Part shown: piece by piece, positions 1-10,300 of the stretch
Layout: each line of letters opens with the position of its first letter
How positions within the stretch are numbered: position 1 is the first letter of the stretch
Source: Ctena decussata
Lineage: Eukaryota > Mollusca > Bivalvia > Lucinida > Lucinidae
DNA: 64,000 bases
Assembly (NCBI GenBank): GCA_963989385.1
Contig: OZ022512.1
Span: 25,627,899-25,691,898, forward strand
Direction of reading: 5' to 3'
Made by a program: the position numbers and the translations under genes
Notes under the pieces: generated by a model
What the model saw: the letters and a program-made list of their open reading frames with translations, nothing else
Databases searched by the model: none
Told to the model about the DNA's origin: nothing

Positions 1-197
1 TCTAGATAAGAGGAATCGATATTTGATGATAATTAAGGATAAAATTTTCTATTTCTCATTGAAACCATATGTTGTGACCCCTCATCTGAACCATCTCGTC
101 GAGAGGGTTCAGATGAGGGGTCACAACATATGTTTTATGCAGAATTAACAAAAATTATCCTTATAATTTTTCCCAAATACCCCCTCTTATCTAGAGC
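1..197. mobile_element. Palindromic MITE family A, copy 1 (cut by window edge)
   Basis: The whole element folds back on itself: GAGCTCTAGATAAGAGGG-type ends, an AT-rich stem, and a central arm TGTGACCCCTCATCTGAAC facing its complement. The first few bases lie outside the window. It is non-coding. The same family recurs about ten times here. Confidence 0.9.
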
Positions 198-697
198 TCT
201 GATTAATGCACTCATTTTGAGATATAAGCTAAAATAAGGGCAAGTGAGTACCCCCAGCCAGTGTCACTGCCCGAATACGGGAAACAAACATTATATAAAA
301 ACATTAATGCAAATGTTAACAGACAGACAGACAATCTATATCATACATAACAGGAGACACAGTCTTGTACAAAGTACCAATTTCCAAGTCGGTGACACTG
401 ATCCTAGGCCAGCAGCATCACCCAAATCATGCAAACAATAAGCACATATGAATAAATTTCAGCTGAGGTTTTCAGAAAAATAAGACCAAAGCAGAAACCT
501 AATGCAAAACTTTAACACAAACACTGTACAAAAGTTGACAGTATGTGATCTTAGGTCCATCACATCATCCAGATGATGCATACTGATCAGTATTCATCCT
601 GTAATAACACTAAGCACATATGGACAAGTTACAGACTTCCAGAAAAATAAAAGAAAAACATAACACAAAACTTTAAAGCAAATGTTAACTTCCAGGG
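197..697. other. No gene seen
   Basis: A short open frame (244-441) has no protein-like composition. The segment has weak internal repetition (AGCACATATG at about 440 and 613). Confidence 0.6.
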
Positions 698-962
698 ACC
701 AGTTGTTCAAAGCATCCTTAGCCTAACAAGCTTGTTAAGAGGTCAACTCATTAAGTGTTTTATGACTTATAATCAAATACACTGATATTTTTTTGAGAAA
801 AAAAAAATCAGTGTATTTGATTATTAAGTCATAAAACACTGAACGAGTTGACCACTGATATTTTCAACTAATAATATTGGCATATTTGTGATATTAACTT
901 TTGAAATTTTAACTAAATGTTAACTAAAGATTTCGTTAGTTTTGAACAACTGGGCCCTGGCT
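698..962. mobile_element. Palindromic element with ACCAGTTGTTCAAAG ends
   Basis: The ends GGACCAGTTGTTCAAAG and TTGAACAACTGGGCCC are inverted. The stem AGTGTTTTATGACTTATAAT is paired across an A-run. A related copy is at 37415-37625. Confidence 0.85.
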
Positions 963-1314
963 GATGGATGGAAAGACAAAAACTATATATACACCATGCA
1001 ACATACTGTGTATGCCACGGTCGGGGTATAACATAACAGAAACTCATAAAACAGTATATGTTTTCTGTTATGTTCATATACAAGAAAATAATAGACGTTA
1101 TTTTCTATAAATGTTTGATTTTTTATGCTAAAACTGTTTTAATGAATGCGTGGTGTGTTAATACATATTAGATTTAGAGCTATAGGAGACCCGACTTGTT
1201 GATGGTGGAATTGGTTTTAATGGCCATTTTACAGGATGTTGATTTTAATGGTTATTTTACAAGATGACAGCTATATGCTGCTTCCTGCTAAAAGTGACTG
1301 GTATTGGCAAATGA

Positions 1315-1545
1315 ATGGCTAGGTGTAGCTGTTAACTCTCTAAGCCCCAGAGACGCAATTAGCAAAATTTGCAAACAGCGTAGATCCTGATGAGGCGGCT
1401 CATAATGAGCCGCCTCATCTAGATCTACACTGTTTGCCCTCTAGTCTCTGAATTCTCAATATAAAAAGTCTTGGACAAGGCATTTTTTTTAATTTTTGCA
1501 GACGTAAATTGTCGTCTGCTTTTTGGTAGTGAAAGAGTTAATGTG
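1315..1545. mobile_element. Palindromic MITE family D, copy 1
   Basis: GCAAACAGCGTAGATCC is followed by the perfect hairpin GAGGCGGCTCATAATGAGCC and then the tail GCAGACGTAAATTGTCGTCTG. Confidence 0.88.
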
Positions 1546-2683
1546 GGTGATCATTTACTACAACTAAATTGCACCACTACCTACTGTAAAATTTGTTTTA
1601 TTCAAGAGAGATGTATATGTACATAACCATGTATGAGAAGCTTAGCTCATGCATTTGAAACAAACATGAAACAACAAAAGCCATGCAACTGATATGAAGG
1701 GCATGTCAGTGAAATTCATGATTTACCGATCTATAGGTTACTTGCTTCATCCCTTGTACCCATGAAATAGGAGAATCAAGGAAAATTACCCTGAAATTAT
1801 CCACAAATTCTCCCCTTATCTGTTCAAATGGGCTTATCCTTTTCTGAAAGTTTTGAATAATGCATCTACAAGATCTTTAACTCTGGCAAAATATGGTTTA
1901 ACATGGCACACTAACATGAAATGATGCAAAAACTGGAAGTTATTGTACATGTATACACTTAACGTAATGATTAAAGCACATTTTAACAACAACTTCAAGA
2001 TTAAAGCTTTACAATGAGCAATTTACTACATATAATACTGTGGCAAATTTTAGTAACTGTAAAAGTGTATGAGTACATCACCATATTTTCCCACCATTTT
2101 TACAAAGGAAAACAACTTTTGTACCTTCCTGTTTGCTTCCACATACCTCTTACAAAATAATGTTATGGAGTAAACCTTACAGGAAAGAATCTGCTCCTAA
2201 GGGAGTTAATCCCCATTTAGAATGGAGGCAAAAAAAGAACATGGCAGAGTAACTGTTGCTTTCTTTGAAAGAGTACCCATTGACCTTCAAATGTAAGGGT
2301 GATCTCTCTAGCCTTCCTTCTCCCAAAGGACCTCTCTCAAAAGAAAGAATATGCTCTCTTGAGAGCAAAATTGTTTCCTTCAAGAGTGTTTCACCTAGCA
2401 AGGTAACAAAATATTCTGCTTAAATTGTCTCCCTTGTAAAAATTTCCCAAGCTATGGTGGTATAGCCATACATGTTAACTTAACAACTGAATTGCATAGT
2501 GTACAAAGATTTTTCGTAATTCTGTGGTCACAGTTTTTTAGAAAATTTTTTCTGGATTTTCTGGATTTTTTTCCTTTTCTCTATTAAACATAGTTAACTC
2601 TCAATATCTCAAAGTCTAAAATCATCTTTAAATACTGGTCCCAGAAATTTTACTTTGAAATACCAGTAGGTTGAGGTAACTGA

Positions 2684-2952
2684 CGTTGGTTGGTTTGTTG
2701 CTTAACGTCCACTGCAAACAGCTATGGTCATGTCGGGACGGTCAGTTAACCTAACCACACTATTCCTGGGCAAGCTTAGACCTCCTAAGTGGATAACCAG
2801 TACTAAGTGCACATACTTTCGCCAGTAACTGACAACTGCCCTTCTTGAATCAGCGGAAGGAGAAACGAAAGTATGTGGCCAGACCGGGTTTCGAACCCAG
2901 GACCTCTGCCTTATGAGTCAGCTGCCCTACCAATTGCGCTTTGGGCCCGGCA
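2684..2952 (-). mobile_element. tRNA-derived SINE (type G), copy 1
   Basis: On the minus strand a tRNA-like head (GCGCAATTGGTAGGGC A-box region, GGGTTCGAAACCC B box) is followed by a conserved body containing AACTGACCGTCCCGACATGA and the tail GTTAAGCAACAAACC. It is flanked by the 10-bp duplication AGGTAACTGA at 2674-2683 and 2953-2962. Confidence 0.9.
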
Positions 2953-2962
2953 AGGTAACTGA

Positions 2963-4040
2963 GGAGCTGAATTGTAATGAAAGTAGGAAATGTGTCCTAA
3001 CTATATTCCGACAAAAGAGAGTAGTTTTTGAGATAACAGGAGTCAACTATATGTTATAACCTTTCATACAACTGCCTTGCTAAGGCTGCTCTAATAACAA
3101 GCTAAAAATTTTGAAATGCCCTTGAAATTATCATCAGATATGCTCATGACCAAGAGTTTTACTCAAATTAGTGAACAACCCAAAGCATCGACAAAACCTG
3201 TTGGCTGACTGGACCACTGTATATATAGTTAATTAATAGGATAAAAACCAAAAATTTAAACCATACACACTGCTAAAATAAAGCATAATTTTGCATTATA
3301 CTATCACAGCTAAGGAATCTATGAACAAATCAAGTTTACATACTAAATAAGATAATAACTGTGCATTTACTACATATAGAATATGTGATAATGAGTATTA
3401 GATTGAATCTATTGAAACTTATGCATTGAATAAGCCAGCAGATCAGCATGAAATTGTCACAACGTTACACTGTTAATCCGTTTCAGTAACACAGAAAAAT
3501 CTGTTTGGGGTTGAGAATAAATAGGACTTACATCATGATTAAGGAAACAGCAAAGACACAGATCAGCTTTGAAAAGCTCGTTATTGCTGCCCTAACCACA
3601 TGTTGGTATGACCATTATCATATGACATTGTTGTTATGGGTTCATTGCATGAGAATTATTTATCTAGTGGTTTTACAACATTGGGAAAATATGGTCAATA
3701 TGAGTACTGACCGGGCTGGTGGTCAATACTGGTTTTAACTGGTCTTTACTGGTAAGACTGTGGTAACTGCTGCTAGTTCTCCATAAAATTAGATCTTGTT
3801 GCCCGTCACTTGAACTGCTTTAAAGATGGGCCACATTTTCTTCCAGATGTAAGCATATAACTACAAACTATCAGTATTAGAGCTCAGCACTCACAGTTCA
3901 TAAGCCACGGTACACCTCCATTGACAATAATTCAGGTATCTGGGTATGGATAATACTTTTGCAAGGCCAAAATTATTTTACCACACCCAACCACTCCCTA
4001 TACACAAACATAGATGAGTCAGGATAACATTAGTTACCAT
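2963..4040. other. Downstream of CERKL, no gene seen
   Basis: AT-rich sequence without a supported exon. No convincing poly(A) signal pair could be assigned to CERKL here. Confidence 0.6.
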
Positions 4041-4044
4041 AAAA

Positions 4045-4255
4045 ATTCCAAGCACTGGGACAGATAGGTCTGAGCAAACAGTGCAGGCCCAAATCAGACT
4101 GCTCCACAAGGAGCAGTCTGATCAGTGTCTACACCATTTGCCACTCCATCTGCATCTTTTGGACTCATTATTGCATCGTAAAACCAAATGTTTCCATTTT
4201 TAGGACAATGATTTTAGATGTCCCTATGTTTTAGAATTTCTATTGTAATGAAGTC
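4045..4255. mobile_element. Palindromic MITE family C, copy 1 (CERKL 3' UTR region)
   Basis: GGGACAGATAGGTCTGAGC is followed by a perfect hairpin around GATCAGACTGCTCC and then the family tail (CATCTGCATCTTTTGGA). It begins a few bases downstream of the CERKL stop, so the transcript's 3' end probably contains it. Confidence 0.85.
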
Positions 4256-4261
4256 TGTAGG

Positions 4262-4355
4262 TCATAATCTTGGTACACACAATAACGTAGTGTCTGGTAG
4301 AACAGTGTCCTTTGCTACTCCTTGACCACACACTCGTAATAAGCCATGATGTACC
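4262..4355 (-). CDS. CERKL: CERKL exon 11 (stop codon)
   Basis: Found by searching the minus strand for the expected final strand in phase 2. After CATTTCAG| the frame reads (R)VHHGLLRVCGQGVAKDTV and ends …CVPRL-TGA at 4264-4262. It corresponds to the R.HP.L..LYG terminal strand of the family. A family-C palindromic element begins almost immediately downstream, so the 3' UTR is largely mobile-element sequence. Confidence 0.78.
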
Positions 4356-7300
4356 CTGAAATGGAGCAGTAAAAGAGTGTAAATTTTCTACTGAAGGTAG
4401 AGAAAATCATCTTTATTTTGAATGCCAGTAACTCAACTCCATCCAATTTGACAGTTTAGAAGAAACAAACAAGCACTGCATTTCCGCTGGGATGAGTACC
4501 CTGGTACCCGAGTTCCGATCAGGTAGACAAATCACCTGGGTACATATTCACTACCTGTTACCTGAAGGCTTACTACTATGTAATATATAAATATACTAGT
4601 CAGTGGAATTCCAAGCTATTAGAGCAAAATTTAGGGTGACTGTCTTGTATTATTTGGAATCAGATATTTTCTCGGCACAGCCGAGTATAAATTTACTTTT
4701 GTTCCACATTGCACAAGATTTCATTTGTCAAATAACGCATATGTCAGTATTTAGCCAATAGTATCTGTCAGATGTTAATTCAAAATGTTCCTCTTGTTGT
4801 AAATTTACAATGGAAATTTTATCGAAAACAGACGTTTAAAACTTTCTTTCTTTCAGCGTAGTTCTATTTTCGATTTCTACTTTCGGTTTTATATACACAA
4901 ACAAACATTACTGTTTAAGAATCAGGTCAATCTCAAGATTGACCACGGTCCATTTTGGAATTCCAAATTGGACAGCTCAATCTTGAGATAGGTCACTGTC
5001 GCTACCCAGTGTCAAAATTGTTGTGGGTGCCTAACAACATAGCTGACTTGGGTCATATTCATGAAAGTTATTGTCAACTCTTCACCTAAAGACTTACTAC
5101 AAAACATACTTCCATTTAATCTGTGCTGATCATCTTTTTTTAAAGATTTTTTTTGTTGTATATCATAACAGGGAAAATTCTGCATTTTTTGTTCCCTGTC
5201 TATGCACTAAGCCCTAATTACAGATACCTTACTTATTATTTGATCTAAACATATACTTTCTAACTATGGATCTGCTCAAAATGCTATGGTAACAGGTACC
5301 TGGGTACCCGCAGGTAACAGGGACTTGATTACCCGGGTACAAAATCTTTACCCCTCCCAGCCCTACACTGGATTCAGCATATAGACAATTTCTTCGCAAA
5401 TGCAAATAGAATTTTGATTATTTCCTGAAAACTATGAAACTGCAAATAATGGTTCAACTATCCTAGTAATTCTTATACCTATACATAACAGAAAACAAGA
5501 ATTAGAATTTTTTGCTGCTTTTGTAAAATATTCTCCATTACATGTAATGCAAAAAAAAGAAAAAAAATGTCAGGTTTCGAGTAATAATCAGGAAAGCCGT
5601 CTGCATCTGCATAGCAGACTTGGTATTATAAGAACATACTGTATTAATCCTATTAAAAGCTCTGGAGGCATTGCATTTTACCCAAAGGGACATTATTTAG
5701 AGCATAAATTCTAGTAAATCAGCCACTGCCAAAATAGCTCTAATAAACAGTATTAAAATGAATGGCAAAGCAACTCTACTATTTTTGCCTCACTCAGTAG
5801 AGGTTAACTCATAATAAAGAATTTGAACCTCTGAGAGCAAATTCTTTTCTTTAAGAGAAGACCCTGTGTCAAAGAGCTACCTCATGCAGAGAAGCAAACA
5901 GGATTTCTTGCAAGTAAACATAACAGTACATGTATTTTTGAAAAAATTCAGGGGGTGTTTATTAAAACAGGGGCATTTATCATTGTATATTTACTATTTT
6001 GCCTCCCTTCTCAGTAGGGGTCAACTCATAAAGGAATGAATTTGGACCTCTTAGAGCAAATTCTTTTCTTTAACAGAAGACCCCCCCACCCCCCTTGTCA
6101 AAGAGCTATCTCATGCAGGGAAGTAAACAGGATTTCTGGCAAGTAAACATAACAGTATTTTTGAAAAAGAGTCAGGGAGTGTTTATTAGAACAGGGGCAT
6201 TTTATCAAGATTTATATATGGTAACTACTTACCTAAAATCCAGGTTATCATCTGTACACATTTCATTGTCTAAGTTCCAAATAGATTTCATTTTTTCTTG
6301 TTCTTTTGCCTTTTTCTTTTCTTCCTTCTTCCTTGCCCTTTTATTTCGCTTCTCTCTGTCTCTCTCAGCAAATGTTGGACGATATGCTGGACCAACCAAC
6401 TTCTGTGGGGTAGCATCTGACCGCCTTACATGTCTCACTCCATTAGCATTTACAGACTGAAAAATATGCCATAATAAATAGTTACAGTAATGTGTAATGT
6501 ACTTGTATAAAAAAATCCACACATCATCAGTCAATAGACCTTTATTTATCAAATACTTTAATGGGTTTGTTATAATTCCTGTTCCTCTCAGTAGATGTTC
6601 GGGATTTGAACATGATAGTTGCAAGGCAGATACTGGACAGTATTTGGCCTGCTATATTAGTTGTCATATGTTCCTTATGGTCAATATAAATACAAAGACC
6701 CAATATTGGAGTCATTTATTCAAAACCTTCATAATAACATTGCTCTTTAAAGTAGACATTCACAAACATTTCCCATTTTTCAGTTAAAGCTTGGAACAAG
6801 ACCAGATGATGAGTTTGTCCATAATAGAAGAAGACCTGGCCAGGAAGAGAGAGGCTAGCTAGCCTGACAGTGCCTTGCCCATCATAATAAACTTTAACCA
6901 AAACATCCATTTATGCAGACACTGATGCTAAAGCCAATGCCAGGGTGACAAAAAATCTCTTCGGTACTTTTGTGCTGGCAAGCTAAAAATATTAAAAATC
7001 AAAAACTAGAAATGTGTCCATAGGACACAGATACCCTCCCCCTAGTGCCTTGAGTAAGATGGCACCTTGATTAAGGTACTGGCACTTGTAGGATAGCTAG
7101 ATTCACAGAAGCAGACTTGTATAATATAAAAGGGGAAATAAAGGGACCATGAAATATAGGTAAGAGTGACTTACATTTATTCTGCAGTCAAACCTCAGAC
7201 AGGAAAATGACACAACAATCAGTCAATGTTTTCATTATAGCCTATTCATACAGCTTAAAAGTGCACTCTGACCTTGACATTTATTGTAGTGACATTCTGT

Positions 7301-10300
7301 GCAGGCAAAAAATCATCCTGCCAAATAGTTTTGAAATCCAACCATGCAGGACAAAGTTATAGGCCGGATACATACATGTATAGGTTTTCACTGTAGTCTA
7401 CGCACACAGTTTAAGCGCTGACTTTGACCTTAACCTTTAAGCTAGCAACATGGTTCTTGCATGCTTTCTTGTCATGATAATTACTAATGCCTTATAATTT
7501 TGAAATCACAGCATGCAGCACAGTTATGGACCAAACACGAGAATATTCGCTATAGCCTATACCCAAAGTCTATGGTGCGCAGTGTGACCTTGACCTCAAA
7601 TTTAGTGACATAATTCTTGCAAATGACATATCCTCTTGTCATGATGCTCATTTGTGCCAAATAGTTTTGAAATCCAACCATGCAGGACAAAGTTAAGGGC
7701 TAGACACAAACATATTACACTAGCCTATGCACAAAGTTTGAGTGTGCAGTGTGACCTTGATCTTCAAGCTAGCAACATGGCTTTTACATGCGACACATCA
7801 TCTTGTCAAGATGATCATTTATGCAACATAATTTTGAAATCCCATCATGTAGGATTAAGTAAATGGCTGGACAGGAACATGTTTTCACTAGAGCCTATGC
7901 ACAAAGTTTAAACATACAGTGTGACCTTGACCTTTCAGCTAGCAACAAAATTATTGCACGCAACACATTGTCTTGTCATGATGATAATTTGTGCCAATAG
8001 TCTTTAAAGTTATGGCCCTGACACGATTCTGGTAACACATACATTTCCACACACACACTCACACACACAAACAGGGTAAACTCTATATGCCCTGCCGCCA
8101 TTTCATGGCGGGGGCATAATTAAGCTTCATCATTGTGCAGACTCCAATGCCAATAATCATTCCAACACCAGAGTTACTACAATTAGCTTTTCCTGTACTT
8201 TTGTACTAGCAAGCTGAAAAGTGAAGAACCTATATAATCAAATAAAACAACAACATACCACAACTTCACCAGCCCAGTCATCATCATCTTTACCATTCTC
8301 TTCTTCACTGTCATCTTCAGTATCAGAATCAGAACTCGGCAAATCTATAGATGTTTCCGTGTTTGTTCTCTTCAATTCCTTCTTCTTTGATTCAACTTGA
8401 AAACTTTTAGCTTTCAATAATGGCGGCCTATTTTTTTTATTCGATTGCACTGTTGAAGAAGAATTTGGCCTATTCACAGGCGTAGACCTATCACTTTCAC
8501 TGTCACTATTGATATCATCTATGTCATCGATTTCAAGAATTTCGGTACTTTTAGTAAGTGCGCTAACTTGTTTTTGCTTGCGTTGTATTTCATAGTCAAT
8601 TTCACTGAAATTGTAATCATTATAATTGAACCCTGTGGGAAAGCGTAGACGGAATCTCACTTCCTTAACACGTAGAACTTGAACAAAAGGAAAATCATAC
8701 TGAAACAAACAAAAAATTAGCACTTAAAAGTACACCAAAAATGGAAATACATGTAGCTGAATTTGCAAACAGAGTATATCCAGATGAGGTGGCTCATAAT
8801 GAGCCACCTCATCTGGATCTACACTGTTTGTCCTCTAGTCTTTGACTTCTCAATATGATACAGCTTGAATAAAACATTTTTCTGAAATTTTGGAGACGTA
8901 AATTTTGTCGGTGCTTTTTTGTCAATTTAAAGGTTAGTACCATGTTAACCTAAATAGTCAAGAACTGCGACCATTTCTATAGACAAACTCCTCCAATTTA
9001 GAATTTGGACAAGTCCAATATTATACTGATTCAGCTATAAAACACCCCCACCCAGCTTCCTCTAGAATGACCTGAAACTGTGCAGTTCTGCTATAACATG
9101 GGTCTTTCCCTTGCAAAACAACCCTGAAAATCTAGATTGGGCTTAAAAGATAGATCTAGAGTTTTGGGATGGGATGGATGGATGACTTGCGATTTTACGT
9201 CCTTTTCAACAGTATTTCAGTCATATCAGGACGATGGGACGATGATAATGAAAGGCTGTGTGCAATGGAACCCCGTTTACGGTAGGAAAGATTCTCGCCT
9301 TGAGCGGGATTCGAACCCGGGTCCGCTAGGTCAGTAGGCCAGCGCTTAACCCACTGAGCTACCGGGGCTCCTAGTTTTGGGATTGCTTTGGAGGAAAAAA
9401 CCACATGTCTTATAACCAAAGAAATAGGTAGCTTGACAATTAACCGTTGGCCAACACGCCTGTGTGTGTGACTGAGACAGGTGTTTGAACAAAGAATCTT
9501 AAAGTTTAAACAAATCAAACTAGAACTGTCAGAAAATCTGACTATACCCCCGCTGTAGCGCTTCCAATGTCTATGGCCTGTATGGAGAAAACAAAACATG
9601 AAAGAAAACAAATCTAACATTTATAAGCAGTCTATGCTGAACAGCTGCAGAGAACTCTGCTCTGAAATGTGTCAGAAGTCACTGACAAGTCATTTACCAA
9701 ATGATCCTGCACAGTTGGTGAGAAATCTTTCACAAAAAATAACAGTACTGAATGCATGGAGAGAAAGAAAAGTGAAGACATATAGGGAAGAACAAACAGG
9801 AGAAAGAAAAGTGAACACATATAGGTTAGAACAAACAGGAGAAGGCCGGTTCTCTATCCTATGATACAACTTGTCATTCTCAACTTGTATACCAAATATC
9901 AACTTTCTATCTTATACCGTTGCGGAGATATCTTTGACAAAAAAGTTTGGAGGGAAAGAAAAAGGAACAAAGATAGGGAAAAACAAAGACAAGGAGGCCC
10001 ATTCTCAAACCCATGATATAACTTGTTGTAATCAACCTGTAAACCAAATTGAACTTACTACCTTATAATACTGCTGAGATACCTTTGACAAAAAAGTGTG
10101 GAGAGAGACAGAAAATAACAAATACAGGGAAAAACAAAGAGGAGAAGGCCCATTCTCAATCCCACAATACAACAAGTCACTGTCAACTTATATAATAAAT
10201 ATAAACCTTCCACCTTGAACAGTTGCTGAGAAATCTTTTACAAAAAATCACAGTACTGAATGTATGGAGAAAAAGAAAAGTGAACAAATACCAGAAAGAA

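Noticed and set aside
6229..6624. Separate charged-protein gene at 6.2-6.6 kb
   Set aside because: Splice phases and the WNLDNE/RVHHGLL motifs show that it is exon 10 of CERKL; the upstream part of the frame is intron.
9290..9372. Possible tRNA gene (A and B boxes present)
   Set aside because: The sequence is the head of a SINE with target duplications. The cloverleaf is imperfect and the same head recurs attached to the same body elsewhere. The same reasoning applies at 2880-2950, 35170-35234, 45740-45812 and 14010-14090.
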